This document shows, piece by piece, positions 33,044 to 39,767 of a DNA stretch of 54,913 nucleotides. The first letter of the stretch is position 1, and each line of letters opens with the position of its first letter. The translations under genes were made by a program, and so were the position numbers. Origin of the DNA: a virus. The stretch is taken from positions 1-54,913 of the IMG/VR virus record IMGVR_UViG_3300025131_000048. One strand, given 5' to 3'. The notes below the pieces were generated by a model that had not been told where the DNA came from, made no database searches, and saw only the letters and a program-made list of their open reading frames with translations.

Positions 33044-33203
33044 GGCCTTTATTACAAAACTATTAAAACAGTGCCCCGGGCATCATTCGCGAAATTGTGA
33101 TACAATTAGCAGGAAATGCAGCGATTGCATCCTTCGAGTTGATCACTCCGGTAAGTGTGAAGACGCATGGGGATATTGCTGGGAAAAGGGCGACAGCCTG
33201 TAG
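33030..33203 (+). CDS. Small cysteine-rich protein
   Basis: A 57-residue protein: basic N-terminus (MKKIKAFITKLLK), then six Cys and several His (CPGHH, NCDT, KCSDC, KCED, YC), suggesting zinc binding. It overlaps the upstream gene by 14 bases. Confidence 0.5.
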   Translation: MKKIKAFITKLLKQCPGHHSRNCDTISRKCSDCILRVDHSGKCEDAWGYCWEKGDSL

Positions 33204-33213
33204 GGGCTTTTAA

Positions 33214-33321
33214 ATGACTTGTTTGGGGTCGTTAGTAGGGTTCTTTTTCATCCTGTTGTTCTTTTGTGGCCCAGCGGCCCTTGCGCTAGCGGCACGTATG
33301 TATGATAAGTACGACTCTTAA
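33214..33321 (+). CDS. Tiny membrane protein
   Basis: A 35-residue protein that is one hydrophobic segment (LGSLVGFFFILLFFCGPAAL) plus a short polar end. It overlaps the next gene by 20 bases. Similar tiny membrane proteins occur at 48704 and 54478. Confidence 0.45.
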   Translation: MTCLGSLVGFFFILLFFCGPAALALAARMYDKYDS

Positions 33322-33502
33322 GGCGGGCGAGAAGGTAAGGATTAGGCGTCTAAGGTCGTGGGGAATATGCGAGGTTCTTAAAAAAGAAATTGACTGCAGT
33401 TACGAGAAAGACATAAATAAAAACACAAGACTACAAATGTTGATGCGCTATGAAGAAGTAGACTGTGGCCCGTTACCTCCCAAAAATTTGTTTGACAAAT
33501 AA
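33302..33502 (+). CDS. Small SH3/KOW-like protein
   Basis: A 66-residue protein: TTLKAGEKVRIRRLRSWGICEVLKKE resembles the GDLV family opening (K-x-G-x-x-V), followed by strands and LPPKNLFD. The family link is weaker because the usual Trp strand is missing. Confidence 0.45.
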   Translation: MISTTLKAGEKVRIRRLRSWGICEVLKKEIDCSYEKDINKNTRLQMLMRYEEVDCGPLPPKNLFDK

Positions 33503-33519
33503 TATTCAATGATTATAAT
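33492..33519 (+). promoter_or_regulatory. Sigma-70 promoter of hsp20
   Basis: TTGACA (33492-33497) overlaps the end of the previous gene; TATAAT (33514-33519) follows after 16 bp. Transcription should start near 33526, giving a leader of about 60 bases. Confidence 0.75.
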
Positions 33520-33524
33520 TATAG

Positions 33525-33579
33525 TGTAGGCAGATCCTTGCGACTGTCTACAGCTTTATACTAAGCATAGATAAAGGAG
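33525..33579 (+). promoter_or_regulatory. Two-hairpin leader, candidate RNA thermometer
   Basis: Hairpin 1 pairs TGTAGGCAG (33525-33533) with CTGTCTACA (33544-33552), nine pairs with one G-U. Hairpin 2 pairs CTTTAT (33554-33559) with ATAAAG (33571-33576), covering the first half of the ribosome site AAAGGAG (33573-33579). A weak stem masking the ribosome site of a small heat-shock gene is the classic design of RNA thermometers. Confidence 0.55.
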
Positions 33580-33587
33580 AAAACAAC

Positions 33588-34073
33588 ATGACAAGTATAA
33601 TCCGTAGAGGCGCTTTTCCTGCGCGCACAATTTCTAAGCGGGAACTCTTCAGTCCATTTGACGAGCTGATTAATTCTTTCTGGGGCGATATGTTCCCAGC
33701 CTTCCACAAAGAAGTCGGACAAGATTTCTTTCTTCAAGGAGGATACCCCAAAGTAAATGTTCTTACCTGGAATGATAAAATTGAGATTGAAGCAGCCATT
33801 CCAGGGTTGTCCAAAGAAAATGTGGACATCGAAATCAAAGATGGTATTTTGACCATCCGAGGGGATAGTAATCAGCGTTCTGGCGTAGAAGATTCTCAGT
33901 ATGCTCGACGGGAAGTGAAGCGTTCAGCTTTTGCTCGCTCGTTCCAGCTTGGTGATAATCTTGATCAAGCAAATGTTACGGCAGCCTATGAAAATGGAAT
34001 TTTGACTCTTACTGTTCCAAAGATGCATCCAACTGTGGAAGAATCTGTGGTAAGAAAGATTGAAATCAGCTAA
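33588..34073 (+). CDS. Small heat-shock protein Hsp20
   Basis: A 161-residue alpha-crystallin-type holdase. The core strands read PKVNVLTWNDKIEIEAAIPGL and GILTIRGDSNQ, the conserved late motif is ENGILTLTVPK, and the end is KIEIS. It keeps unfolded proteins soluble for GroEL. It stands alone with its own promoter and structured leader. Confidence 0.9.
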   Translation: MTSIIRRGAFPARTISKRELFSPFDELINSFWGDMFPAFHKEVGQDFFLQGGYPKVNVLTWNDKIEIEAAIPGLSKENVDIEIKDGILTIRGDSNQRSGVEDSQYARREVKRSAFARSFQLGDNLDQANVTAAYENGILTLTVPKMHPTVEESVVRKIEIS

Positions 34074-34160
34074 TTAAAGCGCTAATGAGATAACCCCGCT
34101 TTGTCGGGTGGATTTGATAGGTAGGTGGGACCTGTCGCCCTTCTCTTTTGGAGTCTCGCG

Positions 34161-34170
34161 ACTATTTATA
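34161..34170 (+). promoter_or_regulatory. Candidate late promoter element, third exact core
   Basis: ACTATTTATA is followed by TAGAG and, 12 bases after the element, by ATG 34183. The intergenic stretch before it (34074-34160) shows only a weak CCCG/CGGG stem that could end the hsp20 transcript. Confidence 0.5.
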
Positions 34171-34182
34171 TAGAGCAACTCT

Positions 34183-35856
34183 ATGCGCAGATTCAAAATA
34201 AAAATTAAGCGGCGCCTAACAGAAGGAAGAATTCTTCTTAATGAAATAACTTTTGCGTCTGCAGTTAATAATCTCGGCGCTAAAAAAATGCGAAAGGCTG
34301 TTCGTCGCTGGCACGATGAGCGGCCGCGATTCATGGTGACGGTGGCGGGAGGCCGGAGATTGGATCAGCTATCTCCCGAGGAAGAAGCCGAGTTTATACA
34401 GAACCGCGTGGGTCAGCTCAAAGACTGGCTGCTCGATATTGTACCCGAGGATTTAGAAGATAATCAGAAGGGCCTCGTCGTTACGTGGCTCGCTCGTCTC
34501 GCCCGAGATCTAGAAACGGGATATATGACCCAATTCTTAGAAGGCAACGCTCCTGGCCGCGACCCCTGGAGCGATTTTGAAATGTTTTTTCACTATCAAC
34601 AATTTATGGGTGAGAAAGATTTAAATAGAATCGCAGATCTGGACGAACTGTCTCAAGTTGTCCGAGCAGCCCGCCCCCAAATTGAGAAACACCAAGAAGG
34701 AAAAGACTATGGGGACGTATCAAAAGGAACAGAAGTTTTCCGCGATGATGACGAGTGGTTTATCGCCGCACTCCACAACAAGGGGGCCGCGTGTTCTTTC
34801 GGCAAAGGCACCGATTGGTGTACGGCTGCGCCGGGCCTAGATTATTTTGCAGACTACTACGAAGAAAACGATCCACTATTTTATTTCGAGGACCGCGATC
34901 CATCGGTTGCTTATCCGCGCAACCGCCCACCGGAGGACCTTGACACCGGGGACAGTCCACGCTACCAATTTCATTATGGCTCGCTACAATTTATGGACGA
35001 GAACGACAACCCGCTTGAACCCGACGATATGCACGCACTGCATCGTCGTCTGATGCAAACCAGGGCTCCCAATAAATATCCTATTATCAAGAAGTACGAC
35101 CGGAAAGTGAAAATAGAGCGCGAGGATACCTCTCCCGAGGAACTGCACCAACTGGTAGAGGATGACATGACCCACTATGAAGAACTCGTAGATATTGCCC
35201 TGCATAGTAATGTTTCGGAAGAATCTTTGAGAAAATTGATGGTAGTAGCTGACCCCGCAACTCCCGATTATGTTGGAGGCGGGGATCAACGCTATGCTAC
35301 CGCTCTTAAAGGTGCTGTTGCACGCAGAGCACACACCCCAGAGCTGCTTGAAGACTTATGGGAAATAACTAAATCTGCTGCCACCTCGGCAGCAGAAGAG
35401 ACGGAAAAACGTCTGCGTCGAGATCAAAAACATTACGAGGAAAAGTACGGTCCGAATTGGGCAGAGGAGAGATTGCCCCTCCAGTTAAGAATAGCCCGAG
35501 GTCAGTATGTTGCCGTGTGGAAATCAATAGCGTTTAACGCAAATGTTTCTAACGATCTTCTCAAACAAATAGCTGAGTACGATGGTGGAGAATATTTGAA
35601 AACTTTTGCAGCCGAGAAGATATTAGCCCGAGAAGAGGGGTTTGTCGGAGAGAAGGAATTGCGCCCCATCCAGATTCGCGGCCGCGTTGTCCGGCGAATA
35701 GCCGCCGAGGAGGACAGTCCAACTGCCGCTCGCTGGGACGAGGAAACCGCCCAGAACGCGCGCTCGCTCGTTCAGGGCCTCGGTGGCTTCGACCGCGACG
35801 ACCTCGACCTTGCTGAGTCAAAAATCTATGCTCAGTGGAAAAAAATCATAAATTAG
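34183..35856 (+). CDS. Large probable virion protein with WCTA motif and helical repeats
   Basis: A 557-residue protein. The N-terminus (IKIKRRLTEGRILLNE) has two L-x-E sites. Residues 190-225 contain CSFGKGTDWCTAAPGLDYFADYY, a motif shared by many uncharacterised phage proteins. Residues 330-480 have repeated helical units (ALHSNVSEESLRKL, VARRAHTPELLEDL, IAFNANVSNDLLKQI), like leucine-rich variant/Arm repeats. Likely packaged and delivered to the host. Function unknown. Confidence 0.6.
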   Translation: MRRFKIKIKRRLTEGRILLNEITFASAVNNLGAKKMRKAVRRWHDERPRFMVTVAGGRRLDQLSPEEEAEFIQNRVGQLKDWLLDIVPEDLEDNQKGLVVTWLARLARDLETGYMTQFLEGNAPGRDPWSDFEMFFHYQQFMGEKDLNRIADLDELSQVVRAARPQIEKHQEGKDYGDVSKGTEVFRDDDEWFIAALHNKGAACSFGKGTDWCTAAPGLDYFADYYEENDPLFYFEDRDPSVAYPRNRPPEDLDTGDSPRYQFHYGSLQFMDENDNPLEPDDMHALHRRLMQTRAPNKYPIIKKYDRKVKIEREDTSPEELHQLVEDDMTHYEELVDIALHSNVSEESLRKLMVVADPATPDYVGGGDQRYATALKGAVARRAHTPELLEDLWEITKSAATSAAEETEKRLRRDQKHYEEKYGPNWAEERLPLQLRIARGQYVAVWKSIAFNANVSNDLLKQIAEYDGGEYLKTFAAEKILAREEGFVGEKELRPIQIRGRVVRRIAAEEDSPTAARWDEETAQNARSLVQGLGGFDRDDLDLAESKIYAQWKKIIN

Positions 35857-35858
35857 TG

Positions 35859-35887
35859 TTGACAAGCGGCGGGGCCTGTGGCATACT
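35859..35887 (+). promoter_or_regulatory. Sigma-70 promoter
   Basis: TTGACA (35859-35864), 17 bp, CATACT (35882-35887). It overlaps the end of the previous gene by none and reads into the PC4-like gene with a leader of about 25 bases containing TAGGAG. Confidence 0.7.
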
Positions 35888-35918
35888 ATAGCTACGATTG
35901 GATGATAGGAGTCGCCAA

Positions 35919-36158
35919 ATGAGTAAACCGAAGCCCGCCAAGTTGGGCGAGATCGACAAGCACGAAAATAAACTAGAAGTTTGGATTCAAGAATATAATG
36001 GGCACACTTACCTAGACGCCAGGGAGCGTTATCTCTGTAGAGAAACTAAAGAGTGGAAGCCAACCAAGAAGGGAATTACTCTCACAAGCGCCGACGAGGC
36101 CCAGAAGATTATTTCTCTTCTCAACGAGGGAGTTTCTAAGCTCGGTTGGGAAAAATAA
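35919..36158 (+). CDS. PC4-like single-stranded DNA-binding protein
   Basis: A 79-residue protein matching the PC4/p15 coactivator fold: LEVWIQEYNGHTYLDARERY, then EWKPTKKGITLTSADEAQKII. PC4-type proteins bind single-stranded DNA as dimers and assist transcription or repair. ATG 35919 follows TAGGAG by eight bases. Confidence 0.7.
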   Translation: MSKPKPAKLGEIDKHENKLEVWIQEYNGHTYLDARERYLCRETKEWKPTKKGITLTSADEAQKIISLLNEGVSKLGWEK

Positions 36159-36161
36159 TCC

Positions 36162-36190
36162 TTGACAGACGCCCGTCATCATGATATGCT
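36162..36190 (+). promoter_or_regulatory. Leaderless-type promoter heading the GDLV array
   Basis: TTGACA (36162-36167), 17 bp, TATGCT (36185-36190), six bases, ATG 36197. No room for a ribosome site. Confidence 0.7.
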
Positions 36191-36196
36191 ATAGGC

Positions 36197-36394
36197 ATGA
36201 CAGTGTTTAAGACAGGCGATTTGGTCCGCAAAAAGCGGATGGAGTGGGACAAGCACACTCTGGGTCTCGTACTGGAACACAACGAAGTCTTAGAAGGGTT
36301 CAACAGGCTCAAGGTCTGTTTTCTTACTGACAACAAGACTGAAATGGTCCTCGCGGACCAGTACGAGGTTGTGAGTAATAATAAACAATTATGA
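36197..36394 (+). CDS. GDLV-family protein
   Basis: A 65-residue member: FKTGDLVRKKRMEWDKHTLGLVLEHNEV, then LKVCFLTDN, then YEVVSNN. This is the typical order of five strands: entry GDLV, G-x-V turn, central strand, closing strand. It is leaderless and overlaps the next member by four bases. Confidence 0.65.
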   Translation: MTVFKTGDLVRKKRMEWDKHTLGLVLEHNEVLEGFNRLKVCFLTDNKTEMVLADQYEVVSNNKQL

Positions 36395-36561
36395 ATTTTA
36401 AGGTTGGAGATATAGTGCAACACAAGAAATTTAAGCTGCGCTTTCTAATACTAGAAGCAGAATATTGGGGGTACAAAATGGAAAACTTACGAGACAAAGA
36501 AAAAGAAAAATTCCCCCTCCAAGAGGCACACAAAGATTATATACTAATAAGTGAGGCATAA
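36391..36561 (+). CDS. GDLV-family protein, short
   Basis: A 56-residue member: MNFKVGDIVQHKKFKLRFLILEAEYWGYKMENL, ending YILISEA. The second strand pair is shortened and charged. Overlap ATGA with the upstream member. Confidence 0.55.
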   Translation: MNFKVGDIVQHKKFKLRFLILEAEYWGYKMENLRDKEKEKFPLQEAHKDYILISEA

Positions 36562-36569
36562 TATCAGAG

Positions 36570-36671
36570 ATGAATAAGTTTTTTTGCAGGTTCTGCGGTT
36601 GGCACAGTCACAAGCAGTGGCACAAGTGTTTGGCATGCGGAAGCGGCGTCCCCCTCAAGGAGCGCAAGTGA
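36570..36671 (+). CDS. Tiny zinc-ribbon protein
   Basis: A 33-residue protein: FCRFCGWHSHKQWHKCLACGSG, two CxxC pairs 11 residues apart, a minimal zinc ribbon. It overlaps the next GDLV member by four bases (AAGTGA). Confidence 0.5.
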   Translation: MNKFFCRFCGWHSHKQWHKCLACGSGVPLKERK

Positions 36672-36823
36672 AAATCGGTGACTTGGTGAAACTTACTGAA
36701 TCCGTGGGGATTATTGTTGAGGTCGCGGAATGGGCAACGCTCGTACAGTGGCTTGACGATGGAACTATTGAAGATATAGAAAACTATTATCCCAAAGAAG
36801 CGGAGGTTATAAGTGAGTCGTAG
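36668..36823 (+). CDS. GDLV-family protein, minimal
   Basis: A 51-residue member, the shortest: MKIGDLVKLTESVGIIVEVAEWATLVQWLDDGTIEDI, ending EVISES. It shows the core barrel without inserts. Start is GTG 36668 in GTGAAAATCGGTGACTTGGT, the sequence reused at many gene junctions downstream. Confidence 0.65.
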   Translation: MKIGDLVKLTESVGIIVEVAEWATLVQWLDDGTIEDIENYYPKEAEVISES

Positions 36824-37145
36824 TCCTGCTGACGAAGTAGCGGCAGACTGGGGGTGGGAAGAATTTATCCCCCTTGACGTAAAGCAGGGCGATCTGATTT
36901 GGATGGAGTGTCTGCCGGGAGGAATATGTATTTTTCTCAATAAGCACCCCCACTCGAAACAGCGCGATAACCTCCGCGCAAACTGTGAGTTCAGTGTTTA
37001 TCACGCCGTTGGTGGCCGCATGAGAATACCCGATTATTATTTTATTTCGCTTGACGAAGCCCACCGCTTGGGGTATACTGTAAAGACAGATGAAGAAGAG
37101 TCCCCCAATGATTGGGAGACGACCCCCTACGGAGAACAAAAATGA
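36813..37145 (+). CDS. Hypothetical protein with SH3-like features
   Basis: A 110-residue protein starting GTG 36813. The middle (VKQGDLIWMECLPGGICIFLNKHP) resembles a GDLV entry with an added N-terminal 25 residues and a C-terminal acidic part. Four-base overlap with the next member. Confidence 0.5.
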   Translation: MSRSPADEVAADWGWEEFIPLDVKQGDLIWMECLPGGICIFLNKHPHSKQRDNLRANCEFSVYHAVGGRMRIPDYYFISLDEAHRLGYTVKTDEEESPNDWETTPYGEQK

Positions 37146-37333
37146 GAGTGGGCGACATTGTAAAACTTGTCGATAGTCCTTCGATTGAGTGGATGGAAAA
37201 CTATCTTGATAAAACATTTGAGATTCAAGATTTTTTGACTGGTTCGATGAAAATAAAGATGGTAGACACCGACCCCGAGTGGGTTTGGTTCGCGACAAAA
37301 GATAATTTTGAGCTGGTCGAGAGGGAAGAATGA
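37142..37333 (+). CDS. GDLV-family protein
   Basis: A 63-residue member: MRVGDIVKLVDSPS, then TFEIQDFLTGSMKIKMVDTDPEWVWFATKDNFELVERE. ATG 37142 overlaps the upstream stop; the downstream member begins at the ATGA of its own stop. Confidence 0.65.
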   Translation: MRVGDIVKLVDSPSIEWMENYLDKTFEIQDFLTGSMKIKMVDTDPEWVWFATKDNFELVEREE

Positions 37334-37536
37334 ACTTCCGAGTCGGTGACGTTGTACGATGCCGGGGGCACCTCGCGGTAATTGTAGCCCACAAGCTCTA
37401 TGACGCGAAGCGTGACGGCTATGTTCTTGAGTACCTCAATCAAGCTGTTCCCCGCTCAGGCCGTGGGGAAAGAGTGGTACTCTCCGAAAATCTCACCTTG
37501 GTGAGTTCCTCGCAAAAAAACGAAAAAGACGGTTGA
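37330..37536 (+). CDS. GDLV-family protein
   Basis: A 68-residue member: MNFRVGDVVRCRGHLAVIVAHKLYD, then YVLEYLNQ, then LSENLTLVSSSQ. It ends just inside the tRNA promoter and is the last gene before the tRNA cluster. Confidence 0.65.
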   Translation: MNFRVGDVVRCRGHLAVIVAHKLYDAKRDGYVLEYLNQAVPRSGRGERVVLSENLTLVSSSQKNEKDG

Positions 37537-37561
37537 CAGAGGCCCTCAACGATGCTATTAT
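37533..37561 (+). promoter_or_regulatory. Promoter of the tRNA genes
   Basis: TTGACA (37533-37538), 17 bp, TATTAT (37556-37561). Transcription should start about 18 bases before tRNA-Lys. Confidence 0.7.
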
Positions 37562-37585
37562 AGGAGTATGATGGTGATTGGCGAT

Positions 37586-37661
37586 GGACCCATAGCTCAA
37601 CTGGCAGAGCACTGGACTTTTAATCCATTGGTTGTAGGTTCAAGTCCTACTGGGTTCACCA
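37586..37661 (+). tRNA. tRNA-Lys (UUU)
   Basis: A 76-base cloverleaf: acceptor GGACCCA pairs with TGGGTTC (one G-U), discriminator A and encoded CCA. The anticodon loop CTTTTAA gives UUU. GGTTCAAGTCC forms the T arm. Confidence 0.93.
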
Positions 37662-37676
37662 ATCAAACAGTTTCAC

Positions 37677-37763
37677 GGCGCGGTGGTGGAATCGGTATAC
37701 ACAGCAGACTCAAAATCTGCCGCCAACTATGGCTTGCGAGTTCGAGTCTCGCCCGCGCTACCA
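37677..37763 (+). tRNA. tRNA-Leu (CAA)
   Basis: An 87-base class II tRNA with a long variable arm. Acceptor GGCGCGG pairs with CCGCGCT (one G-U), with CCA encoded. The anticodon stem GCAGA/TCTGC encloses CTCAAAA, giving CAA for UUG codons. It lies 15 bases after tRNA-Lys. Confidence 0.92.
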
Positions 37764-37779
37764 ACTTAGGAAAAATATT

Positions 37780-38064
37780 ATGAGTGTAATGGGACCAGAC
37801 GGAAAAATTGGAATTGCGGGAGGCGGCTGGTGGTCGCCCTACGGCGACACCGACGAAGAAATCCAAGAGAATATGAAAACCGGACAGATGCCGAACGCGC
37901 CCGACGCCTTCCGTGCCTCTCCATTCTCTGGGGCCACTGAAAAAAAGAACGAGGATCTCCAGGATTTTCTTGGGAGCATTGGCGCTCTGGGCGGTCCCGC
38001 GAAAGAAGAATACGAGAAGAGAAAAAAGAAGCACCGAGGCCGAAGCAGGCGACGAGGCCGATAA
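37780..38064 (+). CDS. Small Gly/charged protein between tRNAs
   Basis: A 94-residue protein: VMGPDGKIGIAGGGWWSPYGDTDEE, then an acidic middle and a strongly basic end (RKKKHRGRSRRRGR). ATG 37780 lies 16 bases after the tRNA-Leu CCA. The basic tail suggests nucleic acid binding. No family recognised. Confidence 0.55.
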   Translation: MSVMGPDGKIGIAGGGWWSPYGDTDEEIQENMKTGQMPNAPDAFRASPFSGATEKKNEDLQDFLGSIGALGGPAKEEYEKRKKKHRGRSRRRGR

Positions 38065-38132
38065 AAGAGAGAAGAGTTAGACGATGCTTATGAACCTAAG
38101 AGAATACTCAGAAATGACCTACACCCCTGCGC

Positions 38133-38209
38133 GGGGCAGTAACTCAGTAGGTCAGAGTAGCGTTCTTATAAAGCGCCGGTCGCGGGTTCAAGTCCCGCCT
38201 GCCCTACCA
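38133..38209 (+). tRNA. tRNA-Ile (UAU)
   Basis: A 77-base cloverleaf: acceptor GGGGCAG pairs with CTGCCCT (one G-U), with CCA encoded. The anticodon stem GCGTT/AGCGC (one U-G) encloses CTTATAA, giving UAU for AUA codons, which are usually rare in bacterial hosts. Confidence 0.92.
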
Positions 38210-38226
38210 ATATCAAATGAGGAATT

Positions 38227-38382
38227 ATGAAGCGCCGAATATTTGCTGTTGAAGGTGCTGATTATAAATCATACTGGCGACGAGCAACAATAAATCAGAT
38301 ACGTTTAGAAAATCTTAAGAAGCTGTTGGCACGCAATTCACGAGAAAAAGTAGAAATACTCAGAAAGTCAAAAGATGTATGA
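38227..38382 (+). CDS. Small basic helical protein
   Basis: A 51-residue protein rich in Arg and Lys (MKRRIFAVEGADYKSYWRR, NLKKLLARNSREK). GAGG lies upstream of ATG 38227. It overlaps the next member by eight bases. Confidence 0.5.
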   Translation: MKRRIFAVEGADYKSYWRRATINQIRLENLKKLLARNSREKVEILRKSKDV

Positions 38383-38605
38383 AATAGGAGATCTGGTGCG
38401 CCGAGCGAAGGAGCCCGATGGCCGACGTTTCAAAGAAGGTTTTGGAATTGTGGTGAAAACACTCAGGCAAAAAGAAGGATGGGACGAGCCCACTGTTGAA
38501 GTAGATTGGGGCGACGGGTATGTGTTGAGCGCCCCTCTTCGCTGGATTGAAAAATGTAGTTCCATTCCGAAGAGGAGGATAGAATATGCGAGTCAAGCTG
38601 AATAA
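38375..38605 (+). CDS. GDLV-family protein
   Basis: A 76-residue member: MYEIGDLVRRAKEPDGRRFKEGFGIVVKTL, then PTVEVDWGDGYVLSAPLRWIEKCS. It has a longer C-terminal tail than most. Confidence 0.65.
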   Translation: MYEIGDLVRRAKEPDGRRFKEGFGIVVKTLRQKEGWDEPTVEVDWGDGYVLSAPLRWIEKCSSIPKRRIEYASQAE

Positions 38606-38927
38606 AAAAGTAATTTGTGCCGATGGATTTAGCGTGTCGGTCCAGGCGAACGAGGGGGCGTATTGTACTCCTCGTCAGGACAGTGCCGAGCAATATACGG
38701 AAGTGGAACTTGGCTTTCCTTCCGCACCCGAAGAACTTATTATGGACTGGATAGAATCTTATGGAGATCCTCCCCCCGACCCTACCGGGGCAGTTTATCC
38801 CTACGTTCCGGTATCTGTGGTCACGAATGTAATTGCAAAGCACGGTGGGATTGTTTCTGGAGAAGTACCACCGGGCATCCCGAGACTGGAGGCAATAAGT
38901 GGAAAATTTAAAATTCCAAGCGGGTGA
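38586..38927 (+). CDS. Conserved marine-phage protein
   Basis: A 113-residue protein: MRVKLNKKVICADGFSVSVQANEGAYCTPR, YTEVELGFPSAPEELI, PTGAVYPYVPVSVV, and KHGGIVSGE. I recognise it as a recurrent marine-phage hypothetical but know no function. Its end is nested in the next gene for 29 bases. Confidence 0.6.
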   Translation: MRVKLNKKVICADGFSVSVQANEGAYCTPRQDSAEQYTEVELGFPSAPEELIMDWIESYGDPPPDPTGAVYPYVPVSVVTNVIAKHGGIVSGEVPPGIPRLEAISGKFKIPSG

Positions 38928-39114
38928 TCTCGTAAAGTTTTTTCCTCACAAGCCTCCTGTCTCCGGTATACCGGAGATTGGGGTGGTGGTGGAAAGCAAA
39001 AAGATTCACCACGCAGAGCGCGGCTATCTATATGAAATTACAACAGTCCAACTGGGAGAGCAACAATATTACCTCCCCTCCTGCGACTTTAAACTAATTC
39101 AGAGAGTGAAATGA
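38899..39114 (+). CDS. GDLV-family protein, nested start
   Basis: A 71-residue member: MENLKFQAGDLVKFFPHKPPV, then PEIGVVVESKKI, then YEITTVQLG and CDFKLIQRV. Start GTG 38899. The upstream stop TGA lies inside its GGTGAT (Gly-Asp) codons. Confidence 0.65.
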   Translation: MENLKFQAGDLVKFFPHKPPVSGIPEIGVVVESKKIHHAERGYLYEITTVQLGEQQYYLPSCDFKLIQRVK

Positions 39115-39359
39115 AGAAGACTATTATTTTGTTTTTGTTTTTAACCGGATGCGCCCATGTTCATCCGGCAACCTACACCGGGACGTGTCCGACAGATTTT
39201 CCGATTAAGGGGAATGTAGATTCCCTCGTCTACCATACGAGCGGCTCCCCCTATTATATACGCACGCGCGCAGAGATTTGTTTCGAGAGCGAAGAAGCTG
39301 CGGAGCGTCATGGCTACCGAGCCATCCAGAAAAAAAACTGGAAGATTTCTGTTGACTAA
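39111..39359 (+). CDS. Small lipoprotein with sunset-type domain
   Basis: An 82-residue predicted lipoprotein (LFLFLTGCAHV, Cys14). The mature part, CPTDFPIKGNVDS, YHTSGSPYYIRTRAEICF and SEEAAERHGYRAI, matches the sunset/Ada-like metal-binding domain found beside nucleases and in secreted proteins. Its TTGAC coding for the last residues doubles as the -35 box of the next gene. Confidence 0.75.
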   Translation: MKKTIILFLFLTGCAHVHPATYTGTCPTDFPIKGNVDSLVYHTSGSPYYIRTRAEICFESEEAAERHGYRAIQKKNWKISVD

Positions 39360-39380
39360 GGAAATACCCCGTGCTATAGT
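39352..39380 (+). promoter_or_regulatory. Leaderless-type promoter
   Basis: TTGACT (39352-39357) inside the lipoprotein gene, 17 bp, TATAGT (39375-39380), six bases, ATG 39387. Confidence 0.65.
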
Positions 39381-39386
39381 ATAAGC

Positions 39387-39584
39387 ATGATGAAGATTGG
39401 CGACCTCGTGAAGCTCTCAACCCCCGACAGTGACGACGGGAAGGTGGGGCTATTGCTCCACCAAATCCGCCCGAGGGACCGCGACGAAGTGACTGCATAT
39501 GGAGTACAAATTCTTGGTGAAATAGAAGTCCGCGATTATCTTACATGGGAAGTGGGGATTGTAAAAAATGTTCCAACCCGGTGA
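39387..39584 (+). CDS. GDLV-family protein
   Basis: A 65-residue member: MMKIGDLVKLSTPDSDDGKVGLLLHQIRP, then TAYGVQILGEIEV, then WEVGIVKNVPTR. The final PTR and stop are read from the bases that begin the next protein (overlap 17). Confidence 0.65.
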   Translation: MMKIGDLVKLSTPDSDDGKVGLLLHQIRPRDRDEVTAYGVQILGEIEVRDYLTWEVGIVKNVPTR

Positions 39585-39765
39585 TTTGATAAGGTACGGA
39601 GCGGCCCTGGGCATCTTGCTGCGAAAGCTCCAGTGGGATGAATTTGAACAAGAAGATTACCTTAATTGGGACGGAGAGCCCGCGTGGTGGATTCAGTATA
39701 CGAAGCTACCAAACCGCGTGTGGAACTACGAAGAAGAACTAACTCTGGTATCGAAAGGAAATTAG
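39568..39765 (+). CDS. GDLV-family protein, nested start
   Basis: A 65-residue member: MFQPGDLIRYGAALGILLRKLQWDEF, then WWIQYTKLPN, then EELTLVSKGN. Pro replaces the usual residue before Gly-Asp, giving CCCGGTGAT, whose CGG TGA supplies the upstream Arg and stop. Confidence 0.65.
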   Translation: MFQPGDLIRYGAALGILLRKLQWDEFEQEDYLNWDGEPAWWIQYTKLPNRVWNYEEELTLVSKGN

Positions 39766-39767
39766 AA

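Noticed and set aside
38092-38230. Open frame running through tRNA-Ile
   Set aside because: The sequence is explained by a full cloverleaf with encoded CCA; the frame has no ribosome site of note.
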